From positions 20,136 through 84,135 of the forward strand of contig NC_073746.1 of NCBI RefSeq assembly GCF_029784135.1: DNA of 64,000 nucleotides, given 5' to 3'. Source of the stretch: Toxorhynchites rutilus septentrionalis (taxonomy: Eukaryota; Arthropoda; Insecta; Diptera; Culicidae). Position numbers and translations under genes: made by a program. Position 1 is the stretch's first letter. Each line of letters begins with the position of its first letter. This document shows, in pieces, positions 45,118 through 55,138 of the stretch. The notes under the pieces are model-generated. The model made no database searches. It was not told the origin of the DNA and saw only the letters and a list, made by a program, of their open reading frames with translations.

Positions 45118-48100
45118 ATGGCGGCCAATGCAGAAAATACGTCCCGACCACTAGAAGATGCGGAAAGAGGAAACTGCGCGAATTGTTCCTTGTCGGATTC
45201 ATTCGACAATTTCGTGCAATGTGACCAATGCGATGCATGGTGGCACATGCAGTGCGCGGGAGTCGATGCTTCGATTGCAAACCAGAGTTTTGTGTGCAAA
45301 ATTTGCACCCCGCACAGCGTTTCATCTCACAGTTCTTCGAACCGTATTTCAGCCAGGGTGGCTCTCAAATTGAAGCTATTGGAGGAGCAAAATGCAATCG
45401 AGCTACGAGAGATTGAGATTCGGAAGGAGTTTTTGCGGCAAAAATATGCATTGATAGAGCAACAGATAGATGACATGTGTGACAATACGAGCCAACGCAG
45501 CAAGGTTAGTCGGAGGTCCAGTCGTAAACGAGTAGAGCAGTGGATTCAGGATGCCGACCAAGTAGAAGGCGCCGATGTTCGAGAGAAACCCGAGCGGGGA
45601 GCAGCCTCACTGGAGCAGCCGAAAGACACACGCATTTCGAGAACGACTGATGGGAAACCACCATACCCTGAAGGCCAACCACGTCGGACATTGCTCGAAT
45701 CACAGCTACAACACGAATTTGTCGAGAGGAATCAGCAGAGCTACAGCGGCGCGATTCCTAAGGCGCATCCGAAAACACATCAGACAACAGCAGATCAGGT
45801 CTGGCCTCTGAAGCCTATTGTAGGTAACCCCTCCTTACTTACCCCTCCTGTACCGCATCAAGGTAAGCCGCTCCATGACAACAATAAAATGGATTCCGCT
45901 CATCCGAATTTTGATACTGGTCTACAAGAGTTATACAAACAATTCGGGACACTTGGCCTTGCTCAAACATCAACGAGTAAAGTGCCTTACAGTGGGACAG
46001 TTCCTGTTACATACGGACTCCCAACTATTTCTGGTGTGAATCCCGGCCTTTTTCCTACTGGGAACCACCAGCAACATTGCATTCCCCCCCTTGGAACAGT
46101 TCCTATCGTTCCGACAACTTATAATGCAAATCCCGCAAGTGATATGAACGGAAGACATCCGTTTGGGAATGCCCAAAGCGAATATGTTCCAACACCCTCA
46201 CAATTAGCTGCCAGACAAGTCATGCCACGTGATTTGCCTACGTTTTCGGGCAACCCTGTCGATTGGCCTATATTTATAAGCAGCTTCATTAACACAACTC
46301 AAGTTTGTGGATATAGTAGTGCCGAGAACCTCTCCCGTATACAAAGATGTTTGAAAGGAGCCGCGTATGAAGCGGTAAAAAGCCGTTTATTATTACCTGA
46401 AACAGTTCCCCAGGTGCTAAATACACTTCAACTACTTTATGGACGGCCAGAATTACTGATCAACGCCCTTTTGGACAAAGTTCGTTCGGTTCCCGCACCG
46501 AAATCAGATAAACTAGAAACACTCATCGATTTCGGGATGGCAGTCCAGAGTCTATGTGATCACTTGGAAGCAGCGGGTCAACGGGATCACCTTTCCAATC
46601 CATCGTTGCTTATGGAGTTGGTGACCAAATTGCCAGCACACATCAAAATGGAGTGGGCGAGTTTCTCATTGCGATATCAAGTTGTAAACCTGAAGACCTT
46701 TGGAGAATTCATGACAGGTATAGTGTCATCCGTTAGTAGAGTCACCTTGTACTCCGGGAGCTACGGCGCAAATTCTATGGTGGAGAAACCCAGATCGAGT
46801 CAGAGAGGAACAATCAATGCACACGTCGATGAAAAGGAAATAAATCGAGAACCAATAAAGCTGTGCTGCATCTGCAAGAGGGGTGATCATCGTGTATATG
46901 ATTGCGGACTATTCAAGTCATTTTCAGTGGATGGACGTTGGAAGAGTGTACAGCGTAATGCTCTGTGTCGAAGCTGCCTGAATGCACATGGGAGAAGAAG
47001 CTGCCGCACGGCGAGTCGTTGTGGAATTGGTGGCTGCGAGTTTCGCCATCATAAACTTCTACATTCGGATCGATCGAGTCATCCCGAGAATGAGCCATCG
47101 CTCAGAGCTACTGTGTCCGGAAATTACTCCCACGGTTCCTTCGAACAATCCTTGTTGTTTCGCATAGTTCCGGTCAAACTGTACGGTTCTCGTTCCAGTA
47201 TCACTACCTTCGCATTCCTCGATGAAGGATCGTCGATCACTCTAATTGAAGAGAAATTAGTGAATGAACTCGGCGTTAAAGGCAGGAGAGCACCGCTCTG
47301 TCTCTCATGGACAGGAGACGTGACACGAATGGAATCGGAATCAAAGAAAGTGGAGTTGAAGATATCCGGTTTGAACAATGAGAGGAAGTTGCAGTTGGAA
47401 GATGCACGTACAGTAAAGAAGTTGGCCTTACATGGTCAGAGTCTATGTTTTGATGATCTCGCGGCTAGGTATGGTTACCTTCGCGGATTACCAGTGGCCA
47501 GCTATGAGAACGCAAGTCCACGACTGCTGATCGGCATCGACAACTTGAGTCTGACCGTTCCGTTAAAAATGAGAGAAGGAAAAATACATGAACCTGTTGC
47601 AGTAAAAACCAGGCTAGGATGGTGTGTCTACGGTGGCAAAGGTTCTAAGCATACCCGTTGTTCATTGAACTACCATGCCTGTGATTGTGCCTGTGATCGG
47701 CAACTACACGATGAAGTGAAGGAATACTTCGCACTGGAAGATGTCGGTACGAAGGTAATCGGAGACTTGGAGTCTGCTGAAGACAGACGAGCTCGGAACT
47801 TAATGGAACAAACCACCCGGCGAGTCAATGGGAGGTTCCAGACGGGCCTGCTATGGAGATACGATGTAATTGAGTTTCCGGACAGTTTTAATATGGCGTT
47901 ACGTCGGCTTGAATGTCTTGAACGAAGAATGGCACGGGATCCGCTGCTGAAAGAAAATCTTCAGAAGCAGCTGGTGGAGTACCAAGAGAAAGGCTATGCG
48001 CATCGGGCTTGTCGAGCCGATTTAGCACGATCAGACACGAAACGAGTATGGTACCTGCCGCTTGGAGCGGTGAGAAATCCCAAGAAACCTGAGAAAATAC

Positions 48101-51048
48101 GACTTATATGGGATGCTGCAGCAACTGTGAACGGAGTGTCACTCAACTCAATGCTTCTCAAAGGGCCTGATCAGCTAACGTCTTTGCCCGCCGTTCTATC
48201 GCGATTCCGACAATATTCAGTTGGAGTTTCAGCAGATATAAAAGAGATGTTCCATCAGATAATCATATGTGAAGCCGATAGACATTCTCAACGATTCCTA
48301 TGGCGTACGGATCCCACGTGTGCGCCAGAGATATATTTAATGAATGTAGCTACGTTTGGAGCAACTTGTTCCCCAGCATCCGCTCAGTATATTAAAAATA
48401 CAAATGCGAAGGAGTTCGTCGATCGCTTTCCACGGGCAGTACAAGGTATCCTCCATAATCATTACGTCGACGACTTCCTGGACAGTTTCGAGAATGAAGA
48501 AACCGCGGCGCAAGTATCGGCGGAAGTTAGAATGATTCATAGTCAAGCTGGATTTCAATTACGGAACTGGCAGTCAAATAGTAAAAATGTTCTAGCACGT
48601 CTCGGAGAACCTGCTTCATCAGGGAGTAAAACGCTGAGCACTGACAAAACGAAGAATCACGAACGAGTACTGGGCATGCTTTGGCTGACAGAAGATGATG
48701 AACTTGGGTATTCCACTCATATGTTAGACGAGATCGAGAAATTAATCATGGAAGGTGAACGTCCAACCAAACGACAGATGTTGAAATGTCTGATGGGCTT
48801 CTTCGATCCACTGGGGTTGCTGAGTATGCTATTGGTCCATGGCAAAGTGTTACTCCAAGACGTATGGCGGGCGGGCACTCAATGGGACCAGAAAGTAGAC
48901 GGCGACATTTTTGAGCGTTGGAATAGATGGATCTGTCGTTTGCAGAGTGTCGCTGATTTTCGTGTCCCACGATGTTATTTTCTGGGAGCTACGACTCAGT
49001 GTTATAATCAGCTCCAACTACACATATTTGTGGATGCAAGTGAGGTTGCCTATTCTGCACTGGCATATTTTCGGATTATAAACGATCATGGAGTTCCTCA
49101 ATGTACTTTAGTAGCTGCGAAGACGAAGGTGGCACCTCTGAAGCAGCTATCGATACCACGTCTTGAATTGCAGGCGGCGGTTCTAGGTACTCGGTTGATG
49201 CTTTTCGTAATGGAAAGCCATACAGTCGCTGTAACAAGGAAATATCTATGGAGTGACTCCGCAACAGTACTGGCATGGATACGATCAGATCATCGCAGGT
49301 ATAAACAATTTGTGGCCTGCAGAATAGGAGAGATTCTGACCGCATCTAACGTTGACGAATGGAAATGGGTGCCTTCAAAACAGAATCCAGCGGATCAGGC
49401 AACAAAATGGGGGAAAAGTACTGGTCTAGATTCTGAGAGTGTTTGGTTCCGTGGGCCTGAATTCTTGAGACAATCAGAAACCAACTGGCCGCAGTTTGAA
49501 ATCGGGCCAGCAGTTACGGAGGAAGAACTACGTCCTTGCCATCTTCATCGAACCATGAAGACGTGGGAACCAGTGATCGACTGCCATCGTTTTTCGAAGT
49601 GGGAGCGGTTGTTGAGAAGTACGGCATACGTTTGGCGCTTCATTGCCAACCGAAAGCGAGAGCAGAAGAAATGCGGTATCCTATCCAGTGAAGAGCTTCA
49701 GAAAGCAGAAATAACCTTGCTAAGAATGGCGCAGTGGCAGGTGTTTCCTGATGAAATAGCTCTATTGGAAGATGGTCATCAAAGTCAGAAACGGTTAGAC
49801 GGTAATAGTAGTATATTCCACCTTACACCTTTTTTAGACGAAGCAGGCGTCTTACGAATGGACGGTCGAATTGGAGCGGCAATCCATGCTCCCGAAGAAA
49901 TGAAGTTTCCGGTAATTTTGCCAAGGAACCACCGAATCACTTTGCTACTTGTGAACGAATTCCATCGAAGATTCCGACACGCAAACGCAGAAACCGTAGT
50001 GAACGAACTTCGTCAACGTTTCTATATACCACAAATAAGGTCAGTCGTGAGGAAGGAAACAAAAAATTGCCAGTGGTGTAAAATAAGGAATGCCACCCCA
50101 AGGATGCCTCGAATGGCTCCTCTACCATCCGCTAGATTGGCTTCATGTGTTCGACCGTTTACCTACACAGGGTTAGATTTCTTTGGACCATTAATGGTGA
50201 AGGTCGGCCGAAGTAGCGTCAAGAGATGGATTGCGTTATTCACCTGTCTCACCGTTCGTGCAGTGCACGTTGAAGTTGCCCACAGCCTTTCTACAGATTC
50301 GTGTGTGAAGTGCGTTCGACGATTCCTGTGTCGGCGGGGATTCCCCGCAGAAATTTACAGTGACAATGGGACGAACTTCCAAGGAGCGGAACGAATATTA
50401 AAAGAACAACTCCGAGCAGTGCACGAAGGATTAGCAGCCACATTTACCAGTACAACAACCAAGTGGATATTCATTCCACCCGCTGCGCCTCATATGGGTG
50501 GGGCATGGGAGAGAATGGTGAGATCCGTCAAAACCGCCATGATAACTGCTTATAATAATGATAGAAAACTCGACGAGGAATCGTTGCAAACATTCGTGAT
50601 TGAAGCTGAGTCCATAGTAAACAGTCGACCGTTAACATACTTGCCGTTAGATTCCGGAGAGAGTGAAGCTCTGACTCCGAATCATTTGCTCTTGGGAAGC
50701 TCGACTGGTGTACGTCAACCTTCGATACTGCCGACAGATTCTGCAGCTGCCATTAGGAACACATGGAACCAGATTCAACATCAACTGGATATTTTTTGGA
50801 GAAGGTGGATTCGGGAGTATCTTCCCACATTGACCAAGCGAACTAAATGGTTCGGAGATACTAGACCATTGGCCGTAGGAGATCTAGTTCTTGTGGTGGA
50901 TGAGGCAAAAAGGAATAGCTGGGAACGTGGGCGTGTGTTGGAGATTGTAACAGCTAGCGATGGAAGGGTACGACAGGCTACAATCCAAACATTGAGAGGG
51001 CTCTTGAGAAGACCAGTGTCCAAGCTTGCGGTTCTAGATGTTGCATGA
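45118..51048 (+). CDS. BEL/Pao gag-pol polyprotein, 1976 residues
   Basis: Starts MAANAENTS only 18 nt after the LTR. Residues ~18-64 form a PHD-type zinc finger (CANC, CDQC, HMQC, CKIC). Residues ~80-125 are a charged helix. A DUF1759-type gag core begins ~371 ('LPTFSGNPVDWP'). Zinc-binding 'CCICKRGDHRVYDC' and a second Cys-rich patch lie at ~580-650. An aspartic protease-like segment, 'FAFLDEGSSITLIEE', is at ~700 and the reverse transcriptase at ~985-1200 with an intact YVDD (~1117). RNase H is at ~1302 ('FVDASEVAYSAL'). The integrase has an HHCC finger (~1615-1657) and a DDE core with Asp in 'TGLDFFG', Asp in 'YSDNGTNF' and Glu in 'GGAWERM' (~1684-1797). A DUF5641-type tail ('WERGRVLEI') closes it. 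The product would be processed into capsid, protease, RT and integrase for copy-and-paste movement. No stop or frameshift is present. No envelope gene is visible. Confidence 0.95.
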   Translation: MAANAENTSRPLEDAERGNCANCSLSDSFDNFVQCDQCDAWWHMQCAGVDASIANQSFVCKICTPHSVSSHSSSNRISARVALKLKLLEEQNAIELREIEIRKEFLRQKYALIEQQIDDMCDNTSQRSKVSRRSSRKRVEQWIQDADQVEGADVREKPERGAASLEQPKDTRISRTTDGKPPYPEGQPRRTLLESQLQHEFVERNQQSYSGAIPKAHPKTHQTTADQVWPLKPIVGNPSLLTPPVPHQGKPLHDNNKMDSAHPNFDTGLQELYKQFGTLGLAQTSTSKVPYSGTVPVTYGLPTISGVNPGLFPTGNHQQHCIPPLGTVPIVPTTYNANPASDMNGRHPFGNAQSEYVPTPSQLAARQVMPRDLPTFSGNPVDWPIFISSFINTTQVCGYSSAENLSRIQRCLKGAAYEAVKSRLLLPETVPQVLNTLQLLYGRPELLINALLDKVRSVPAPKSDKLETLIDFGMAVQSLCDHLEAAGQRDHLSNPSLLMELVTKLPAHIKMEWASFSLRYQVVNLKTFGEFMTGIVSSVSRVTLYSGSYGANSMVEKPRSSQRGTINAHVDEKEINREPIKLCCICKRGDHRVYDCGLFKSFSVDGRWKSVQRNALCRSCLNAHGRRSCRTASRCGIGGCEFRHHKLLHSDRSSHPENEPSLRATVSGNYSHGSFEQSLLFRIVPVKLYGSRSSITTFAFLDEGSSITLIEEKLVNELGVKGRRAPLCLSWTGDVTRMESESKKVELKISGLNNERKLQLEDARTVKKLALHGQSLCFDDLAARYGYLRGLPVASYENASPRLLIGIDNLSLTVPLKMREGKIHEPVAVKTRLGWCVYGGKGSKHTRCSLNYHACDCACDRQLHDEVKEYFALEDVGTKVIGDLESAEDRRARNLMEQTTRRVNGRFQTGLLWRYDVIEFPDSFNMALRRLECLERRMARDPLLKENLQKQLVEYQEKGYAHRACRADLARSDTKRVWYLPLGAVRNPKKPEKIRLIWDAAATVNGVSLNSMLLKGPDQLTSLPAVLSRFRQYSVGVSADIKEMFHQIIICEADRHSQRFLWRTDPTCAPEIYLMNVATFGATCSPASAQYIKNTNAKEFVDRFPRAVQGILHNHYVDDFLDSFENEETAAQVSAEVRMIHSQAGFQLRNWQSNSKNVLARLGEPASSGSKTLSTDKTKNHERVLGMLWLTEDDELGYSTHMLDEIEKLIMEGERPTKRQMLKCLMGFFDPLGLLSMLLVHGKVLLQDVWRAGTQWDQKVDGDIFERWNRWICRLQSVADFRVPRCYFLGATTQCYNQLQLHIFVDASEVAYSALAYFRIINDHGVPQCTLVAAKTKVAPLKQLSIPRLELQAAVLGTRLMLFVMESHTVAVTRKYLWSDSATVLAWIRSDHRRYKQFVACRIGEILTASNVDEWKWVPSKQNPADQATKWGKSTGLDSESVWFRGPEFLRQSETNWPQFEIGPAVTEEELRPCHLHRTMKTWEPVIDCHRFSKWERLLRSTAYVWRFIANRKREQKKCGILSSEELQKAEITLLRMAQWQVFPDEIALLEDGHQSQKRLDGNSSIFHLTPFLDEAGVLRMDGRIGAAIHAPEEMKFPVILPRNHRITLLLVNEFHRRFRHANAETVVNELRQRFYIPQIRSVVRKETKNCQWCKIRNATPRMPRMAPLPSARLASCVRPFTYTGLDFFGPLMVKVGRSSVKRWIALFTCLTVRAVHVEVAHSLSTDSCVKCVRRFLCRRGFPAEIYSDNGTNFQGAERILKEQLRAVHEGLAATFTSTTTKWIFIPPAAPHMGGAWERMVRSVKTAMITAYNNDRKLDEESLQTFVIEAESIVNSRPLTYLPLDSGESEALTPNHLLLGSSTGVRQPSILPTDSAAAIRNTWNQIQHQLDIFWRRWIREYLPTLTKRTKWFGDTRPLAVGDLVLVVDEAKRNSWERGRVLEIVTASDGRVRQATIQTLRGLLRRPVSKLAVLDVA

Positions 51049-51077
51049 GGTAAAACTGCACCAGTGAGCAGTGTTAC

Positions 51078-51088
51078 GGGGGGGAGGA
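51078..51088 (+). promoter_or_regulatory. BEL polypurine tract
   Basis: 'gggggggagga' immediately before the 3' LTR, 30 nt after the polyprotein stop; the expected plus-strand primer. Confidence 0.9.
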
Positions 51089-51560
51089 TGTTGCCACTGG
51101 GAGCACTGTTTGGGAAACGAGCGAAAAAGCTCAGCATGGAAAGCTCGAGAACCGAGAACTGTCAGCGGGACACAAACAGAAAACAAAGCGAAGGTGTATA
51201 GCAGAATAGCGGAGAAATTATTAGATTATTTGGAAAGTATAGTAGAATAGTTAGTAGAGATTGAAATTGATTTGATTAGATAGGGATTATTGAGTGACTG
51301 GCACAGTAAGTACATATAAATAAGATTTGGAAGCTGACAATAATGAATTGTAATTTGAATAGGATTGTCAGCCGAAGCATTGCCGTCACGTATTTGAATT
51401 CAAAGATAGAAGACCGAAAAATGTAAGATGAAAATGCATATTGTTATTACATGAAATAAATATTTGAAAATTGCAGTTTAAAGCTGCTTCGCAACCACAA
51501 AAAGAGTTTTTAACTCGCACTGCGATCAGCTCGGAAAATCGGCCATTGTTCTCGCTAACA
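51089..51560 (+). repeat. BEL 3' LTR
   Basis: 472 bp, same ends as the 5' LTR, followed by the second copy of the target duplication 'atgtc'. Confidence 0.95.
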
Positions 51561-52019
51561 ATGTCGGTATTGTCGTTTTCATAACAAAACGCAATATTTC
51601 AGGATACGATGGTTCTTAAATTGGATTGTTCGATTATTTATCAAATAAAGTTTTAATTTCATATTTTCAAGTTGAGGGTAAATATTTCAGTAAGATATGC
51701 AATCACAAGAAAAAAAAACAGGTGAAAGCGAAACGATTCAAACAGTATTTTTCAACAGTAAATAAAAATTTGTAGTTTGATTTTCTATTCTGCCAAGATA
51801 TTTTGAACAAATTTCGGACACAGAGTTATTGCTCACAAACAGCATTTTATGAATGAAAAGAACAGTCCTACATAACATTTTACACTTTTTTATACATGAT
51901 TTGGCATATCCCTCTAATGTACGAAAGAGTGAGTGAACTGCTCAAAAGAACTAGTTTACTTAAGTGAACGGTTGGTCACTGAACGGTTCATTCAAGTGAA
52001 CTGTTTTGCCCATCTCTAA

Positions 52020-53152
52020 AGGACCATTTATACGTTGCCAGTAGCTGACTTGACAATGAGCAGCTACTGACCCGGTGGACTCGCTTGACAATTGGTTGAC
52101 TCGCCTTGCCCGTTCACACAATGTGAGCTGCTGGCGAGAAACTGGATACTACGGCACGGGTTTACCAGGGATGCCTGGCGATTTTTCAAATGTCCATCAA
52201 ATAGTCAGAAACAGCAATCAAGTCCGAATTTGTCAAATGATTGGTCCGAAATCGACTTCTTTATTGGCAGTTTTCATCTTAGGTTTTCAGTTGAATGTAT
52301 CATTACACAATTTTATAGCGTAACACACGCTGATCGTGTTTAAAAATACATACTTTGTGCTGAATTTCTTTGAACTGAAGGTACTATCCCAAAAAGCAGA
52401 AAGAAAAAAAAGGATTCGGGCCAGGTATTGGATGCAAAGAAAAGGAGCAACAAATACAATATTGAAGGAACTCTACGATGAGAATCCCCGAGATTACAGA
52501 GCAGTGTTGAGAATAACACCTGAACAAGTGGAAAAACTGTTGGATTTCATTGGCCCACAAATACAACGCCAAGATACAATCACGAGGGATGCTGTATCTG
52601 CAAGAGTGAAATTAGGAATGACATTGATGTGCCTTTCTTCTGGAATATCATTCAGATTGTTGTCGATATTTTTTAGAATCTCGAAAGCATCCATAGCTAA
52701 GATAATTCCGGAAGTATGTGATGCTATAAATGGTAGTCTAAAAGATTTTTCTAAATTTTATTTATTTTGTAAAATGAAAATGATAGTCTCAAAAAGAAAG
52801 CGTGCCCCGCCAGCGTGCAAAACGAAATAACAATGATTTCGTTTAGAAACTATGAGGATTTTATTTGTTTTTCCAATAATTTTCAAGTCTATAAATATCT
52901 TCGCATATTTTCAAATATCCTAAAAATAGAGACATTTCTTTACATTTGGCATCCCTGATTCGGACGCTAAATTCTGTTTTTGACGTTTTGAAGCATGCGA
53001 GTGCGAGTAAATTCAAAAATCTTTGAAGTAGCTCGCACGCCGGATCACACATGACAATAACTGGCATGATGTGTTCACACGGTGTGAGTAGCTGCACTGC
53101 AGTAACTGACTAGACCGACTCGTATGCTTACTCGCACCGTCTGAACCCGGCT
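52020..53152 (+). mobile_element. PIF/Harbinger element, deleted, TAA target duplication
   Basis: TAA flanks at 52017-52019 and 53153-53155. The left end 'aggaccatttatacgttgcc' and right end 'gtctgaacccggct' are weak inverted repeats, and the left end resembles the MITE at 55965 ('aggctgatttagacgatgcc'). It contains the N-terminal half of a Harbinger transposase. At 1133 bp it is much shorter than an autonomous element, which would also carry a Myb-like gene. Confidence 0.85.
52381..52830 (+). pseudogene. Harbinger transposase, N-terminal half
   Basis: The segment reads 'RITPEQVEKLLDFIGPQIQR', 'RLLSIFFRISKASIAKIIPE' and 'VCDAINGSLKD', matching the N-terminal helical region of HARBI1-type nucleases (recognition by memory of the family). 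The DDE catalytic half is missing: after residue ~135 the frame runs into unrelated Lys-rich codons and stops. It is a truncated, inactive gene inside the TAA-flanked element. The frame begins upstream of a clear start; 52336 gives an alternative Met. Confidence 0.75.
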
Positions 53153-53202
53153 TAAAAGAAACTATTAGCCTATTGGATTATCTTGTTAACAAGCAAGATG
53201 GT

Positions 53203-53690
53203 GGAGTTAACAGGTGGCTCGTAATTTACACTATTTAGAAAAGACGTATGAGGAATGGCAAAACGAAGAGTTTGGATTTGTTTATGTTATTACTTACGTT
53301 GGTATGGTTACATTTGATTTCGTCGAAGGTGTTTGAAGCAGTATAATAAATAAACAGTTGTCGTTCATAATAGTAACCTAGTAACCTTTATACATATGCT
53401 TCCGCTAGCTGGCTTGGCTAATGTGATATGATTTATTCAGGGAATGCTTTGATCGTGGTACCGCCACTGGCGCATAATTTGCAGCTTTGCTTTTCGTGCT
53501 GGTTCACAACGGCAATCAACCGTGCCGGCGAAACTGTAGTCAATGTTTAGTGTTGTTTGGATACCATCTATGTAAATAAATTCAAACTTACGGGATAGGT
53601 CCGAACGGCAATTCTGACATTACTTTTTACCTTCCACTTCACTTTCCTTGGTTCGGACCTATCCCGTAAGTTTGAATTTATTTGGTTGTA
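53203..53690. repeat. Left arm of the 53/58-kb inverted repeat
   Basis: Starts 'aagatggtggagttaacagg'. It matches the reverse complement of about 58320-58776 over ~450 bp with roughly 95 percent identity by eye. The inner ~95 bp (53590-53685) is a hairpin: 'cttacgggataggtccgaa' mirrored by 'ttcggacctatcccgtaag'. On the minus strand both arms keep an open frame ending 'RYHDQSIP' or 'WYHDQSIP', followed by AATAAA. Confidence 0.85.
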
Positions 53691-54778
53691 GAGAAACTAT
53701 TAAGAGAACTAAAACTGAACCATTTACCACCTGATGAGAAACAACTAATAAGCAAAATTTGCTTGAAATATGCAGACATCTTTTGTTTAGAAAATGATAG
53801 ATTAGAGACAACCAATGTGTATTGTCCATCTATATCTGTGTGAGCGAACACTCAGCCTGTATATAGCAAACCATACAGACTGCCAGCCTCTCAGAAAAAG
53901 GAAGTAGACACCCAAATTGATAAGATGCTTAACGATCGAATCATCGAAAAAGCACGATCCGAATGGAATAGTCCAATTCTTTTAGTACCGAAAAAGTCTG
54001 CCAACGACGAGAAAAAATGACGACTAGTAATCGATTATCGAAAATTAAACAATGTGTTAGAGGATGATAAATTCCCCCTACCAAACATTGAACATATTAT
54101 CGATTCACTTGCTGGTGCAAAATATTTCAGTCATCTTGACTTATCCCAAGGATATTATCAATGCCAACTTAGAGAAGAAGATAGGCACATAACAGCATTT
54201 TCAACACCTACAGGCCAATACCAAATGACCAGACTACCTATGGGTCTTAAGACTAGCCCTTCAAGTTTTTCAAGACTAATGACTGTCGCTATGTCTGGAT
54301 TAAACCTATATAAATGTTTCATCATCTGTCATCTAAATATGACAAAATTATTTTCGGCAAAACACTTCAAGATCATAACCAAAATTTAATTTCAGTTTTT
54401 CAAAAATTAAGGGATGTAAATTTAAGACTTAATCCCACAAAATGTAATTTTCTGAAGAAAGAATTACTATACCTAGGCCATTATATATCTGCCGAAGGTA
54501 TCAAACCTGACCCTGCGAAAATAGAAGCAGTTAAAAACTGGCCGATTCCTTCTAATGCAGATGAAATTAAGAGATTTGTAGCTTTTGCGAATTATTATCG
54601 CAAGCATATTAAAGACTTCGCAAAAATATGTGCACCTTTGAACAAATTAACAAGGAAAAACGTAAACTTTGAGTTGAACTATTGGCTATGGTGTGGGCTG
54701 TCAAACATTTCAGACCATACTTATATGGAAGGAAGTTTTCAGTCTACAGTGACCATAGACCGTTAGTCTATTTATTTT
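53691..54778 (+). pseudogene. Ty3/gypsy pol fragment (RT to RNase H), broken
   Basis: The fragment opens with a protease/RT linker region and the RT start motif around 53880-54010 ('PYRLPASQKKEVDTQIDKML'), interrupted by TGA near 53847 and 54016. The RT core follows in one frame at 54054-54300 ('YFSHLDLSQGYYQCQL', 'LPMGLKTSPSSF'). A short deletion in the region of the YxDD box shifts the frame. 54314-54680 continues with 'LNPTKCNFLKKELLYLGHYI' and 'YYRKHIKDFAKICAPLNKLT'. A larger deletion then removes most of the first RNase H part before the end near 54775. With no LTRs attached this is a decayed internal fragment of a 17.6/297-like element. Confidence 0.85.
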
Positions 54779-54784
54779 TGTTTC

Positions 54785-54936
54785 GGATATGGTTCAGAGC
54801 AAAATACTAGCGCGACTGTTCGATAAAAAGAGCTTTATTGAACTGATACAAGTTAGAGCGGGAATCAAGATGGTGAATACAAGGTGTGAATGAAAGGGTG
54901 AATCAGATGAGTACCCGACTAAAACCTAATGTAACA
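54785..54936 (-). repeat. LTR remnant of a second retrotransposon (minus strand)
   Basis: Read on the minus strand, a purine tract 'gaagggaaga' is followed by 'tgttacattagg', an internal 'caataaagctc' poly(A)-type signal and an end near 'ccgaaaca'. Position directly 3' of a pol-like tail and the TG...CA ends fit a ~150-bp LTR. It abuts the gypsy fragment, which is cut at this junction. Confidence 0.6.
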
Positions 54937-54955
54937 TCTTCCCTTCTTTATAAAA

Positions 54956-55138
54956 TTAATTTTCCATGACAAACTCATCATATTTGCTTGGCAATTTTCT
55001 CTCACGTTTTGGTCTGTTCGTCGCATCTGTGTTCTTCTTGGGTGTGCTGATTTCAGTCGGCCTAACTGACTTATCCCTACTGTCATTTCCACGCAATGGT
55101 GTCGGTGCATCAGAAAAATAGAAGGTGGGAAGATTCAC
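54956..55138 (-). pseudogene. C-terminal tail of a retrotransposon polyprotein
   Basis: Minus-strand frame with 'RPKRERKLPSKYDEFVMEN' then stop. A basic stretch plus 'PSKYxEFV' is typical of the last residues of LTR-retrotransposon polyproteins. It is followed by a purine tract and an LTR-like start. Only about 60 codons remain. Confidence 0.55.

Larger units (their letters stand above)
44628..51560 (+). mobile_element. BEL/Pao LTR retrotransposon, full length and apparently intact
   Basis: Two 472-bp LTRs (44628-45099, 51089-51560) that look identical base for base on reading, a single uninterrupted polyprotein frame (45118-51048), a polypurine tract before the 3' LTR, and a perfect 5-bp target duplication 'atgtc' (44623-44627, 51561-51565). 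Total 6933 bp. These features together indicate a very recent insertion. Confidence 0.97.
43612..53162. mobile_element. hAT-like element (43620-52018) with 8-bp target duplication and nested insertions
   Basis: The left tip 'tagagatgggcaaacc' at 43620 and right tip 'ttttgcccatctcta' ending 52018 are terminal inverted repeats; both continue inward with 'gttc' and 'actgttcaaaagaactagtt'-like motifs. The left flank is 'aaagaaac' (43612-43619). The matching right flank is at 53155-53162, after the Harbinger element that inserted at the right tip. An 8-bp duplication is the hAT hallmark. The element's own DNA is about 43620-44306, a short piece around 44514-44627, and 51561-52018. No transposase is seen, so it was non-autonomous. 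Confidence 0.85.

Noticed and set aside
45160..45310. PHD finger as part of a host chromatin gene
   Set aside because: It is in the same uninterrupted frame as gag, RT and integrase between LTRs.
54054..54766. Possible endogenous viral sequence
   Set aside because: The RT fragment has Ty3/gypsy retrotransposon order and no envelope or other virus-specific gene; no non-retroviral virus-like protein was recognised anywhere in the window.
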